From an archaeon (lineage in GTDB: Archaea; Thermoproteota; Nitrososphaeria; Nitrososphaerales; CADDZS01): 34,630 bases of DNA. The position numbers and the translations under genes are program-made. This document shows positions 1-7,826 of this stretch, piece by piece (positions within the stretch are counted from its first letter, which is position 1; each line of letters begins with the position of its first letter). A model generated the notes under the pieces. It made no database searches. It had not been told where the DNA came from and was given only the letters and a program-made list of their open reading frames with translations. The stretch lies in contig JARCRS010000090.1 in NCBI GenBank assembly GCA_029850555.1, positions 1-34,630 of the forward strand, written 5' to 3'.

Positions 1-200
1 GGACTTGGGATCGGGCTTGACTCGGTAGGGGTGATTCCGACGTTATGAGTGACTCCAGGCGGAATCCCTCTCATTCCTTTCTCAAATTCCCTCCGAGCTT
101 GACCCATTGCTCGCGCAATTTCAGGAATCTTGTTGCTCCCAAATAGGAAGACTACCAGGGCGACTATCAGAATCCAAACGACGGGATCGTCCCAAGCCAT
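1..200 (-). CDS. tatA: Sec-independent protein translocase subunit TatA (3' part outside window)
   Basis: The frame starts at an ATG at 200-198 on the minus strand and runs off the left edge, giving 66 visible residues beginning MAWDDPVVWILIVALVVFLF. A short hydrophobic helix (about residues 6-19) is followed by FGSNKIPEIARAMGQARREF, the usual TatA/TatB-type hinge and amphipathic helix, and then a Pro/Ser/Thr-rich tail. TatA oligomers form the pore that exports folded twin-arginine proteins across the membrane. The helix begins almost at the N-terminus and the FG hinge is present, as in TatA. TatB-like activity cannot be excluded because the C-terminus is missing. The helicase gene upstream is on the same strand, 67 nt away. 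Confidence 0.9.
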   Translation of the reverse strand, partial: MAWDDPVVWILIVALVVFLFGSNKIPEIARAMGQARREFEKGMRGIPPGVTHNVGITPTESSPIPS

Positions 201-267
201 GCTGATTCTTCCAGCCTTCGATCAAAAAGACTGAGGTTTGAGATATTTAAGAGTGGAGCACTCGAAA

Positions 268-1746
268 TTAGCGTCTTTGATTTCTCTGAAAGCGAGGCTT
301 GTGTTCTCGAAAGTCACTCGAAGAGGAAGCCACGTTTTCCGTGAAACTAAAGTTTCTTCCTCTATCAGAGTTATGACTCTGTGTTCCTTGTGAACTCGAA
401 GGCCTGTCATTAGAACGGCTTCCAGAGCGGAATCCGCCTCCTCCTCTAGATTGTCCAAATCTTCTTTCTCCTCCTCTTCTTTGCCTAAAACCTCGATCAT
501 TACGATATCCTCTTTGAGGTCTCGAGGGTCCAGAACTCGAAGCTGAAAAGCCTGCGATTTCTCTGCCTTCGCCAACTAAGCCCGTGAGTTTTGTTATCGG
601 AACTTCCGTCATACCAGCAATTCTATTGAAATCTGGGTACTCTGATTCCGTAACAAGTGTTATCGCTTGGCCAGTTCTACCTGCTCTTGCAGTTCTTCCA
701 ATCCTATGGAAGTAAGTCAATGGATCTTGTGGTACATCGTAGTTTATGACGTGGCTCACAGCTGGAACATCTATGCCTCTAGCTGCAACATCTGTCGCTA
801 CAAGAAGTTCGATGTATCCGTTTCTGAAATTTCTCATGGCATGTTCTCTTTGATTCTGGGAGAGGTCTCCGTGAATTGGCGACGCCTTAAAGCCTGCAGT
901 TTGGAGTTTTTCAGCAAGCCGGTGGGCTCGAGATTTCATTCCACAGAAAATTATTCCCGACGAGATTCCATTTCGTCTAAGGTATTCAGTCAAGGCTGGA
1001 AACTTTGTTCTGTCGTCCACCAAGACGTATCGTTGCTCAATCGTTTCAAGTGAGATTTCATCACTGTCGATCAGAACTTCTAGCGGCCGATTCATGTAGC
1101 GCTGACTAAGGCGTTTGATTTCCTCTGGCATCGTAGCAGAGAATAAAGCCGTCTGATTTCCGCTCGGAATTTGTCTTAGAATATAATCTATATCATCTAT
1201 GAAGCCCATATCGAGCATCCTGTCCGCCTCGTCCAGAACTACAAACCGGACGTCTTGAAGATCGATTGTTTCTCGCTCAATATGATCTATCAACCTTCCT
1301 GGTGTTGCAACTACAACCTGAGGGGGTCTCTTGTGCAATCTCTCAATCTGTGGAGTAATCGATTGTCCACCATAGATGGGATACGCTTTCAGAGTTGTGA
1401 ACTTTGCTAACTTGTTGAATTCTTCCGTAACCTGAACTGCTAGTTCACGGGTAGGCACGACCACTAGCGCTTGGACATATGGCTTTTTTTCATCCAACCT
1501 TTCAATCATCGGAATCGAAAACGCCGCCGTTTTGCCAGATCCTGTATGGGCCTGACCTATGACATCTCTTCCTTCAAGGAGGGGTGGTATCGCTTGCTCC
1601 TGGATTGGAAACATACCGGTATACCCAGCGTCACGAAGCGAGCGGGCGAGCTCAGGCCGTAGCTTCAGGGTTTGAAAGCCCCGATTTTCCTGCGGCTTTC
1701 CAAGTTCGTTCTTTGTCGTAGTTGACACTATCTCTTGTTCATTCAT
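268..1746 (-). CDS. DEAD-box ATP-dependent RNA helicase with RG-rich C-terminal tail
   Basis: 492 residues with all helicase motifs: Q motif around F46-Q49, motif I AHTGSGKT (66-73), Ia PTRELA (98-103), Ib TPGR (148-151), II DEAD (172-175), III SAT (203-205), V ARGID (322-326) and VI HRIGRTARAG (347-356). Two RecA domains occupy about residues 25-385. The last 90 residues are low-complexity and rich in Gly, Arg and Ser (RGG, SRGGGG), a typical nonspecific RNA-binding tail. The layout matches CsdA/RhlE-type helicases that unwind rRNA or mRNA structures in the cytoplasm. The long untranslated stretch upstream (1747-2055) would suit a regulated leader, but this is inference. The reading frames overlapping the tail are compositional shadows. 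Confidence 0.97.
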   Translation of the reverse strand: MNEQEIVSTTTKNELGKPQENRGFQTLKLRPELARSLRDAGYTGMFPIQEQAIPPLLEGRDVIGQAHTGSGKTAAFSIPMIERLDEKKPYVQALVVVPTRELAVQVTEEFNKLAKFTTLKAYPIYGGQSITPQIERLHKRPPQVVVATPGRLIDHIERETIDLQDVRFVVLDEADRMLDMGFIDDIDYILRQIPSGNQTALFSATMPEEIKRLSQRYMNRPLEVLIDSDEISLETIEQRYVLVDDRTKFPALTEYLRRNGISSGIIFCGMKSRAHRLAEKLQTAGFKASPIHGDLSQNQREHAMRNFRNGYIELLVATDVAARGIDVPAVSHVINYDVPQDPLTYFHRIGRTARAGRTGQAITLVTESEYPDFNRIAGMTEVPITKLTGLVGEGREIAGFSASSSGPSRPQRGYRNDRGFRQRRGGERRFGQSRGGGGFRSGSRSNDRPSSSQGTQSHNSDRGRNFSFTENVASSSSDFREHKPRFQRNQRR

Positions 1747-2055
1747 TATTTTTTCTTCTCTCTTTCTTTTTTGCTAGTACATTCGTGCATGGTGCCAAAG
1801 AGAGAAAAGATTGCGAAGCTGGAAGTTTTTGCTAGCTCCTTGTTCCCAATTTTGGTTGGAGCTCAAAACAACCGGTTTTTGCCAGTCGTTTCGATTCTTC
1901 CTCTTCGAACCTCTCAATATCGCTAAAGGCGGTTGTAGAGATTCCTTTCTTTCTTTTTCCTATGCTTTCTTAAGAAGACAAAAGTCCTTCTCCTGCACAG
2001 AAGAGAGGTAAATCATAACCACAACGTTTCGAGAATTTGAAAAATCACAAACGTT

Positions 2056-2256
2056 CTAAATGGAATATTCCCTTTGGATCTGTTGATTGCGAGACGGCCC
2101 TTTGCCCTTTCTTTTTCTTATGTACTCAAAACCTTCCTTATCCTTCATACTATTTAAGCGTTCAATGCGAGCTATCTTTTGATCATTCTCAGGCTCGCAA
2201 CCCAGCATGATATGCCTTAACCTTCGGTCTTGAACTATTTTTTGAAAATGAAACAT
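2056..2256 (-). CDS. possible small basic protein, unknown function
   Basis: An open frame of 66 codons with ATG starts at 2256 and at residue 17 (MLGCEPENDQKIARIE...). The C-terminal half is basic and polar (EGFEYIRKRKGKGPSRN). A TTTTTTATC element precedes the first ATG on the minus strand by about 15 nt, close for an archaeal TATA box. I do not recognise the family. It is kept because the composition looks protein-like and it sits in an otherwise empty gap. It could be a chance frame. Confidence 0.35.
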   Translation of the reverse strand: MFHFQKIVQDRRLRHIMLGCEPENDQKIARIERLNSMKDKEGFEYIRKRKGKGPSRNQQIQREYSI

Positions 2257-2384
2257 ACTTTGCCAAAGATAAAAAAGAGTTTGCGCAAAACTAGTTAGTG
2301 TTCAATTTGCCCTAACCATCAAGCAAATTTTGCCCTATCAAGTGTCGATATGGGTCCCAGAGACAGATTTAGCATCTATGCGTA

Positions 2385-2396
2385 TAGTTTTTAAGT
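2385..2396 (+). promoter_or_regulatory. TATA-like box for the small Cys/basic protein gene
   Basis: The element TAGTTTTTAAGT is centred about 32 nt before the ATG at 2423. This spacing fits a short-leader transcript and favours the ATG over the in-frame TTG at 2405, which lies too close to the box to be transcribed. Confidence 0.45.
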
Positions 2397-2422
2397 AGCG
2401 TACTTTGAGCTACGTCCTAACT

Positions 2423-2650
2423 ATGGTAACCATCTGTCCTAAGTGCCACAAAAGAGCCTGGAAGCCCTACAGATTCGTGATAAAAGGAAAAAGCGGTAAG
2501 AACTATGCGTACCTAGTGTACAGGCATAACGAGAAAAAGAGACATACTCCAAGAAAGTGCTACGTTGCGATAAAAGGCCCAGCAAAAAGAAAGACTTCCA
2601 AGAGCCGATCCTCAAGATCACGGAAAGCTTCTAGGTCTCGAAGACGATAG
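2423..2650 (+). CDS. small basic protein with CPKC motif, unknown function
   Basis: 75 residues from the ATG at 2423, starting MVTICPKCHKRAWKPYRF. An N-terminal CPKC is followed by a beta-type aromatic/basic stretch (YAYLVYRHNEKKRH..RKCYV) and then a C-terminal tail of about 20 residues made almost entirely of Lys, Arg and Ser. The two N-terminal cysteines plus later His and Cys could bind zinc, and the tail suggests nucleic-acid binding. Similar short CPKC proteins with a conserved RH..K..CY segment are, to my recollection, common in Thaumarchaeota, without a known role. An in-frame TTG at 2405 would add six residues but conflicts with the TATA-like box. Confidence 0.75.
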   Translation: MVTICPKCHKRAWKPYRFVIKGKSGKNYAYLVYRHNEKKRHTPRKCYVAIKGPAKRKTSKSRSSRSRKASRSRRR

Positions 2651-2707
2651 AGAAGAGCTGGAAGAAGTTATTCCTTAAGATGGAGTATAGGCTTCCCTCT
2701 CCCTACA

Positions 2708-2713
2708 TTTTTT
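2708..2713 (+). terminator. oligo-T terminator candidate
   Basis: A run of six T residues on the plus strand, 57 nt after the stop of the small basic protein gene and just before the convergent MarR gene end. Archaeal RNA polymerase terminates at such U-rich tracts without needing a hairpin. There is no other support. Confidence 0.35.
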
Positions 2714-2725
2714 CGCTGTCTTATG

Positions 2726-3235
2726 CTACTCTTGAGCTTGGATCATATCTCTAATTTTTGTAGTATAATCTATGAGCGATTGAAGCTCACTTCCTTTGAG
2801 GGCCGACATTAGCTTTGCGATTTGTTTGTGGTGTGAACTATAGATGCGCCTCACTAGTTTCTTCCCGTCTGGAAGTAACTGCACTCTTACAATTCGTCTA
2901 TCGCCTTGATCACGAACGCGTTTCACATACGATCTTTTCTCTAAATTATCAACAATTGTTGTGATATTTGCAAAGGTTACTACCATCTCTTTTCCAATCT
3001 CATTCATAGGTAATAGGCCTCTGGGAGATCTCCAGATTGTTCGCAAGACTGCATATTGTGGGGGAGTTAGTCCGTATTTTCTCAAGTCAGAATTTATGTG
3101 AAAATACACAGTCTTGTAGGTCCTTGCCAAGCTGCGCCAAGCTTGGTTCTCAAGACTATCGCGAATCCGATTCTTTCTTTCGGTTTTTTGGATTCTCTTT
3201 ACTCTAAACGGAGGCATCTTTCCACTAAACGACAT
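2726..3235 (-). CDS. MarR-family winged-helix transcriptional regulator
   Basis: 169 residues from ATG at 3235. After a basic N-terminal leader of about 25 residues comes the MarR pattern: a helical dimerisation segment, LTPPQYAVLRTIWRSP, the recognition helix region (VVTFANITTIVDNLEKR), and the wing signature VKRVRDQGDRRIVRVQL (about residues 104-120). The C-terminal helices complete the dimer interface. MarR proteins usually repress their own operon or a neighbouring efflux or enzyme gene and release DNA on binding a small molecule. It lies downstream of NreA on the same strand, with an 80-nt gap that holds a 12-bp palindrome, so it probably has its own promoter and may be autoregulated. 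The effector is unknown. Confidence 0.93.
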   Translation of the reverse strand: MSFSGKMPPFRVKRIQKTERKNRIRDSLENQAWRSLARTYKTVYFHINSDLRKYGLTPPQYAVLRTIWRSPRGLLPMNEIGKEMVVTFANITTIVDNLEKRSYVKRVRDQGDRRIVRVQLLPDGKKLVRRIYSSHHKQIAKLMSALKGSELQSLIDYTTKIRDMIQAQE

Positions 3236-3277
3236 TTCTCAGTCATAATTTCTTAGCAGTGTTGATAGCTAGGGTAA

Positions 3278-3289
3278 TTCAAACTTGAA
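3278..3289. promoter_or_regulatory. palindrome upstream of the MarR gene (operator candidate)
   Basis: TTCAAACTTGAA has perfect 5-bp arms TTCAA/TTGAA around AC, 43-54 nt before the MarR start. A TAATATTT element at about 3296-3303 on the minus strand could be the TATA box. Placement between NreA and marR suits autoregulation, but no second copy was found. Confidence 0.35.
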
Positions 3290-3315
3290 CTAATCAAATA
3301 TTAAGAGTATCCAGT

Positions 3316-4623
3316 TTATCTAACAAAAAATTGAGTTATTTTCATCTGCTCTTTGGCTTGGCGCAAAAGCTCGGAGTTTGCGATCCAGTTAGATTTTGGA
3401 ATTGAAAAGAAAGTGCAGGCGTAGTTCAACGCTTCATCTAAAGTATCAAACGCTTTGTATCTAGTCATAAGCAGGCTCCTAATGCTCTCCCTGACATTCC
3501 AAACTCCAACTGGCAAAATATAGCCAGGGTGGATTTCTCTTAGCATGATTGCTCCGCTTTGCTTTCTTTCTCTCGCAAGATATTCGCTTACGGCAAATCG
3601 TGTGGTGTAATAACAGCCGCCGGGTTTCGCGTAAGTTTTTCTCCCGTAGTACCCTTCATAGTCGCCGATCATCTCTGGCTTTGTTCCAAACTTGTTCCAG
3701 GCTGTCCCCGAGTGCCACGCCTCTATCCATTCGTACTTCCATTTTTCTGGAGTCAGAATTGCGATGTAGGCATTGTCAAGATTCTCATAATGAAATACCC
3801 TGAACCCGTCAATTTCATTATAGTCTTTGATTTCATCAATCAGCCGGAGAGAAAGGTTGCTGTCGACGGCAGTTATACTCCAACGGGTGGGGACAAGCTT
3901 TCTTCTTTTCTTTTCGCCGAATACTCCTACTGAGAAAGCTTTCTCAATTTTCGAGAATAGTACCCCGTCTCTATAGAGGTCAAAAACCGCGTCACTTGCT
4001 TTTAGGTCGCGATCATAGTATGCTTTCTCCATCCTGGAATCGACCGAGATATTCCCAGAGGGCTTGAATTGTTTCAGAGGAGCGCTAGGTCCAAAAGGCT
4101 GGCTATTCTCGCTGAAAGTAATCCTTTGAACTGGCTTGGTTCCAAGCACAAGCTCGGAGTCAGTCGGCTTGTTTGACATTGAAATTTCTTGAAGAATATC
4201 GATAAGGCTTGAACCATTTACCGCATCATGAATGTCTGCTTTGAAGCAACCCCTGACAAGACTGTACCTGTAGTCAACAATTTCCTCAATTGTTTTTCCT
4301 TTCCACATTTCTGGGGTGTCCAGAAATTCCGTGTCTCCATGGATCGCAGGAACCATCGGCCCAATGAATACCTTAGGATAACCAAATCTTCCTACAAAAA
4401 CCCCAGGCGGGGATGAACCCGAAATGACATCGGAGCTATAGAGCATCTCTGCATGTCTTGAGAATCCTTCAACCTTTGCAAGAATAGGGCACTTTGATTT
4501 GCCGCATAGTAGTTTCGCCCCTCTACATGCAAGGCACATTTCGGCACTGGGCCGTTCTATGATTACTTTCGTTCTCCAGTTTGGGTTGTTTCCAACAAAT
4601 CCCGATGGGTTGAACCAATTCAT
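3316..4623 (-). CDS. nreA: NreA-like archaeal DNA repair protein with PCNA-interacting tail
   Basis: 435 residues from the ATG at 4623; a TTG at 4641 would add six. Near the N-terminus is a four-cysteine motif, CLACRGAKLLCGKSKCP (C30, C33, C40, C45), typical of the archaeal Nre family. The body shows family-like stretches such as GYPKVFIGPMVP, and GWNVRESIRSL-like sequence near the end. The last ten residues, QMKITQFFVR, fit the PIP-box pattern Q-x-x-h-x-x-a-a (Q426, I429, F432, F433) used to bind the PCNA clamp. NreA has been linked to repair of DNA damage through PCNA in haloarchaea. A TTTTATCG element at about 4672-4680 supplies a likely promoter, so the gene need not depend on the membrane-protein gene upstream. 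The exact biochemical activity of the family is unsettled. Confidence 0.92.
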   Translation of the reverse strand: MNWFNPSGFVGNNPNWRTKVIIERPSAEMCLACRGAKLLCGKSKCPILAKVEGFSRHAEMLYSSDVISGSSPPGVFVGRFGYPKVFIGPMVPAIHGDTEFLDTPEMWKGKTIEEIVDYRYSLVRGCFKADIHDAVNGSSLIDILQEISMSNKPTDSELVLGTKPVQRITFSENSQPFGPSAPLKQFKPSGNISVDSRMEKAYYDRDLKASDAVFDLYRDGVLFSKIEKAFSVGVFGEKKRRKLVPTRWSITAVDSNLSLRLIDEIKDYNEIDGFRVFHYENLDNAYIAILTPEKWKYEWIEAWHSGTAWNKFGTKPEMIGDYEGYYGRKTYAKPGGCYYTTRFAVSEYLARERKQSGAIMLREIHPGYILPVGVWNVRESIRSLLMTRYKAFDTLDEALNYACTFFSIPKSNWIANSELLRQAKEQMKITQFFVR

Positions 4624-4713
4624 GGCTTGAGAAGAGAACAAAAGGACAATGTCGATTTGAAACTGATTTGCGATAAAAGAGTTGCCGCAAAATCATCGTG
4701 GATGCAAAAGAGA

Positions 4714-5496
4714 CTATGAGGTATATTCGATTACAATCGTGTGGTTTCCTCCGTATGGGTAACCGCCAGCAGTCCCAGGTGCAAACCCAGTTACACCATT
4801 CCAATACGGATTGCCTATTACACCGTTCGATCCAGCGTCTGTTGGATAACAAGGAGGGCTGTTTGCTGGCTGAGAGCTCGAACAATAGTCTAGCACATTC
4901 AATACTAAATTCCCGTACTGAGACGATGATCCACTAAAGTCCCCGGAGGGCGCTGATTTACCATCTACAAGAAGCTTCAAACTATCGGACGAACTATTCA
5001 CTTTGAATCCTAATATGTCTGTATTGTTGAAGACAATTGGCTCGCGGGTTCCATTCACCAATGCATAGGCATAACTAGCGTTCCAAATTTCGAAGAACTG
5101 TGCTAGAGTATAGTTCGTATTTGTGGACGACTCTATGTGAATAAGTCCGGAACTATCGTGAGTATGCATAGGTTCCACGCAGTTACTCGGGTTATCCGAT
5201 ATACAACCTATCCCTTGGGGTACAGTCACGTTTTGCCCGTTAATCGTGATTACTAGCCAAGGGTGAATGTGGATGACGAGAGATGAAGTGACTTCCGCAA
5301 ATGGCCAGTTAAAATTCCCCGGTTGTAAGCCTACAACGGGAGGGTGAGAGTAGCTTTCTATGTAGATGACTCCAATGATAATTGCTAAGACGATCAGAGC
5401 AGGGATTATGTATCCCCAAGGAACCTTGCCTTTTTCCGCCATTCTTCGACGTCTCGCGCTCACGTCTTGACTCTTTTTCTTGCTCGAGTGAACCAC
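4714..5496 (-). CDS. membrane-anchored extracytoplasmic protein with HxH and HTHD motifs
   Basis: 260 residues from a GTG. A basic N-terminus (KKK, RRRR) precedes one membrane helix at about 29-47, giving an N-in/C-out anchor with about 210 residues outside. The outer domain has HIHPW (H76, H78), an INGQNVTVPQGIGC strand region, and MHTHDSSGLIHIES (H111, H113, H120) followed by YTLAQFFEIW. The same ordered pattern (HxH, a short NG strand, IGI, HTHD, IHxES, TLxQFF) occurs, as I recall, in uncharacterised exported proteins of archaea and Actinobacteria. The clustered histidines suggest metal binding, possibly copper, but this is inference. There are four cysteines (C98, C106 and two later) that could form disulfides outside the cell. 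The tail is rich in Gly, Asn, Ser and Pro. Confidence 0.8.
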   Translation of the reverse strand: MVHSSKKKSQDVSARRRRMAEKGKVPWGYIIPALIVLAIIIGVIYIESYSHPPVVGLQPGNFNWPFAEVTSSLVIHIHPWLVITINGQNVTVPQGIGCISDNPSNCVEPMHTHDSSGLIHIESSTNTNYTLAQFFEIWNASYAYALVNGTREPIVFNNTDILGFKVNSSSDSLKLLVDGKSAPSGDFSGSSSQYGNLVLNVLDYCSSSQPANSPPCYPTDAGSNGVIGNPYWNGVTGFAPGTAGGYPYGGNHTIVIEYTS

Positions 5497-5649
5497 TCTG
5501 CGCTGGGGAATAAACCGTCCTAGTTTTTCACTATATTGATGTGTCGGCGAACCGCATCACTAATTCTTATTGGATTCAAGCACGAAACCACGATTAAAGA
5601 CAAAAAAGAAACTCTATAGGGAATGTGGTAAGCGCAGATCGTGGTTTAA

Positions 5650-6186
5650 TTGCGAAAGATAAATCGTAGCTCGAAGAAGAAAATTGCCAGTCCCGATTAT
5701 TATAGGCGCCTATTTGCATACAACAGGAAGGTATTCAATGCATATCTCAATGCGCTCGCAAAACTTCCTTGGAAAACGCTCTCAAAGAATATGGAATCTT
5801 CTCATTACTCGATGAAGGATACCCTCGTCCACATTCTAACGGTCTATAATGGATGGTTAAACTACAACGTGTATGGCAGATCATCCGAGATCCCCCACGA
5901 GACTGAGCATAACCCGGAGAGCTACAATTCCATTGGTGATATTCGGAAATTCAGAGATAAGGTGTGGTTGGGAGTCGATGAACTATTGGATAATTTGGAT
6001 GATGAGCTCCTTGCAAAGAAAGTCAAGGCTCCTTGGCTTCCAGGATCGCATTACCTTGCAGATGTTCTCATGCAAGTCTCATTCGAACAGGCCCATCATA
6101 TCGGAGAAATTATTGCTATGATGTGGCAATTAGATATCGAGCCTCCAGAAATGACTTGGATCATGAATACAAGAAATATGAGGTAA
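5650..6186 (+). CDS. DinB/YfiT-fold metalloenzyme-like protein
   Basis: 178 residues from a TTG at 5650; the next methionine (48) would cut off the first helix. The pattern is that of the DinB four-helix bundle: a helix with YNRKVFNAYLNAL, a second with MKDTLVHILTVYNGWL carrying the first metal-ligand histidine (H61), and a late helix with FEQAHHIGEIIAMM, where E146 and H150 sit at the i/i+4 positions of the family's H-x3-H pair. Replacement of the first histidine by Glu is seen in some members. The superfamily includes thiol-dependent transferases and many proteins of unknown substrate. It converges with the minus-strand set beginning at 6208. Confidence 0.85.
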   Translation: MRKINRSSKKKIASPDYYRRLFAYNRKVFNAYLNALAKLPWKTLSKNMESSHYSMKDTLVHILTVYNGWLNYNVYGRSSEIPHETEHNPESYNSIGDIRKFRDKVWLGVDELLDNLDDELLAKKVKAPWLPGSHYLADVLMQVSFEQAHHIGEIIAMMWQLDIEPPEMTWIMNTRNMR

Positions 6187-6207
6187 TTATGCGATCATAC
6201 AAATCGT

Positions 6208-6369
6208 TCAAGATTCGGTTTCTTTCTCAACATTCCCTTGCTCATCTTTTCGATCTAACTCTTCGGCAAACTGTTTTTTCATCAGATATTTTTGATAGGC
6301 AACCAGTATTTCTGCTACGATTGCTATCCCTATTGCCAAAATTATAAAGACGTAGACGAGAGGGTCCAT
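6208..6369 (-). CDS. 53-residue single-pass membrane protein coupled to DNA methyltransferase
   Basis: A 53-codon frame starts with [20 protein letters not shown], one hydrophobic helix at about residues 4-24, and continues with a charged tail (YQKYLMKKQFAEELDRKDEQ...) ending at a TGA. Its ATG (6369-6367) overlaps the TAA stop of the preceding DNA methyltransferase in a TAATG junction, the usual sign of translational coupling. The short outer N-terminus, one helix and acidic/basic cytoplasmic tail resemble small membrane subunits or regulators. I do not recognise a family. The overlap and clean hydrophobic segment make it a likely real gene despite its size. Confidence 0.7.
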   Translation of the reverse strand: MDPLVYVFIILAIGIAIVAEILVAYQKYLMKKQFAEELDRKDEQGNVEKETES

Positions 6370-7289
6370 TATTTCTTCCTAAATTCTTGTTTCTTCTTTG
6401 CAGAAAGGACTCTGGATATCGATTCGTCCAAGTACTCTTTATCAATTTCAAAGCCAATAAACCATACCCCGAGTTTGAGCGATGCAAGGGCCGTTGAACC
6501 TATGCCCGAGAAAGGATCGACAACCTTCACCCCTTTCCTGACCCCATGAAGTCTGATACACATTTCCGGAAGTCTAGAAGGAAAAGTAGCCGGATGCGGC
6601 CTCTCACTTTTCCTCTGGATAGTCTCGTACGGGATGAACCAAGTATTCCCCCTGTCTCGATTGTCAGACGTAGCTGTTTTCCACCTCCCAATGTTTGTCT
6701 TGTCCTGATAGGGGACGCCTATCGAAAGTTTCTCAAGTTTTGTTTCGCCAAACTTTGTAAAATGAAAAATGTACTCATGACAGTCATTTAGAAATCTCTT
6801 GCTCACTATCGGCTTGAAATGACCAACCGACACGTCGCCAATCATGTTAGGATAATTTCCGACGTCTTCCTTCTTAATCGCAATCGATTTGACCCAGTGT
6901 ATTACGTTTTGAAGTACAAACTTTTCGCGTAGGCTTGCAGCAACATCCCAGGCTATCCATTGATTTTTTGGAGTGTTGCCAATATTCAAAAAGAAAGACC
7001 CATCATCTCTTAATGCTCGTTTAACCTCTTCTCCTAATTTTCCCATCCATTCTAGATATTTTTGCCTTGGCAGATTGTCTTCATGCTTTCCGTATTTCAT
7101 GCCAATATTGTACGGCGGAGAAGTAACCACAATGTCAACCGACCGATCTTTGAGATTTAGTCTCATCCCTTCTAAACAATCTTCGAGGAAGAATGAGAGG
7201 GTAGTTCCACGCGAACCTCGAATCACTTTGTATGCTGAACTTTCGAAATTCTCTTCGTGGCGTTGCATTATAGTGCTCATGTAGGGCAA
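6369..7289 (-). CDS. site-specific DNA methyltransferase, beta class (N4-cytosine or N6-adenine)
   Basis: 306 residues. Catalytic motif IV TSPPYN is at 56-61 and the SAM-binding motif [18 protein letters not shown] is near the C-terminus (258 onward, FSGIG 260-264). This order (IV before I) defines the beta class of amino-methyltransferases. SPPY rather than DPPY is more frequent in N4-cytosine enzymes, though N6-adenine enzymes with SPPY exist. The region between contains [10 protein letters not shown] and a variable target-recognition part. No restriction endonuclease is recognisable next to it, so it looks like an orphan methylase used for regulation or protection. Upstream on the same strand (38 nt) is an HExxH protein; downstream a small membrane protein overlaps its stop. 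Confidence 0.93.
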   Translation of the reverse strand: MPYMSTIMQRHEENFESSAYKVIRGSRGTTLSFFLEDCLEGMRLNLKDRSVDIVVTSPPYNIGMKYGKHEDNLPRQKYLEWMGKLGEEVKRALRDDGSFFLNIGNTPKNQWIAWDVAASLREKFVLQNVIHWVKSIAIKKEDVGNYPNMIGDVSVGHFKPIVSKRFLNDCHEYIFHFTKFGETKLEKLSIGVPYQDKTNIGRWKTATSDNRDRGNTWFIPYETIQRKSERPHPATFPSRLPEMCIRLHGVRKGVKVVDPFSGIGSTALASLKLGVWFIGFEIDKEYLDESISRVLSAKKKQEFRKK

Positions 7290-7326
7290 TGACGATTCTA
7301 AAAACGATTCCTATTGCTGACATTCT

Positions 7327-7752
7327 TTAGTCAACATCTAGCGCTTCTGCCGAAATCTTCGCAGAAACCGATTTTGCAAATTTATTGTATGTATCAATAA
7401 AGGATAGAGCGAATCTATCCGCGTTCTTCTCGGTTCCTTTATGCGCCCCTGATTTTGACCTAATGCAATGATATAGCTCGTGAAGTACAACAAATGGATT
7501 GAAGAACTGATCTTGATCCCTGAAAGCAATGGAATTTGACGCGACGCTATAGACTCCAAGCGCTTTCTTGTGACCCTTCGGGACTCCGCCAACTCTTAAG
7601 CTCGGCACCGTTACACGATTTCTCTTGCACACAAGGTCAACTGCTTTCTCGGTTTCCTTTGATAGAATTGCATACACAATATAAACCCTGAACATTTCAT
7701 CATTGAGGCCTAGAGGATCAACATCTGAATCTCTGCTTTCTTTGGTAGACAA
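7327..7752 (-). CDS. small zincin-type (HExxH) metallopeptidase-like protein
   Basis: 141 residues from a TTG; a TAAATAATT element centred about 30 nt upstream (around 7782) supports that start as nearly leaderless. The key segment is FVVLHELYHCIRSKSGAHKG followed by TEKNADRFALSF. H91, E92 and H95 form the zinc motif and E108 is a plausible third ligand, 12 residues after the second His, in the E-x2-AD-xFA context seen in minimal IrrE/ImmA-like peptidases. The N-terminal 80 residues show a small beta-rich part (RVTVPSLRVGG, NSIAFRDQDQ). It is the first gene of an apparent three-gene set with the DNA methyltransferase and the 53-residue membrane protein. A proteolytic role is inferred from the motif only. 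Confidence 0.8.
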   Translation of the reverse strand: MSTKESRDSDVDPLGLNDEMFRVYIVYAILSKETEKAVDLVCKRNRVTVPSLRVGGVPKGHKKALGVYSVASNSIAFRDQDQFFNPFVVLHELYHCIRSKSGAHKGTEKNADRFALSFIDTYNKFAKSVSAKISAEALDVD

Positions 7753-7826
7753 ACGAGATGAATACCTCTTTCGAATTATTTACAAAGTATCCTTCATGTG
7801 GAGATTAGACTTTTTCAAAAATATTG

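Larger units (their letters stand above)
1747..2422. other. 676-nt intergenic region between divergent genes
   Basis: No convincing long gene lies here. It must hold the promoter/leader of the helicase (minus) and the promoter of the small basic protein (plus). The helicase-proximal part reads, on the minus strand, as an A/G-rich leader with GAGAGAAG a few bases before the start. A 10-bp palindrome TTCTTAAGAA lies at 1967-1976, and an inverted repeat AACGTTT/AAACGTT lies at 2023-2029 and 2049-2055 with a 19-nt spacer. One possible 66-codon frame (2056-2256, minus) is listed separately. Confidence 0.5.

Noticed and set aside
222-575. 117-residue acidic frame on the minus strand
   Set aside because: It overlaps the RG-rich tail of the helicase in another frame; its Glu-rich makeup is the shifted reading of the Arg/Gly/Ser codons.
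667-1053. 128-residue plus-strand frame
   Set aside because: Antisense to the core helicase motifs, with no start signal and Cys/Ser-rich chance composition.
2439-2621. 60-residue minus-strand frame
   Set aside because: Antisense to the small CPKC protein, which has a better start, promoter and composition.
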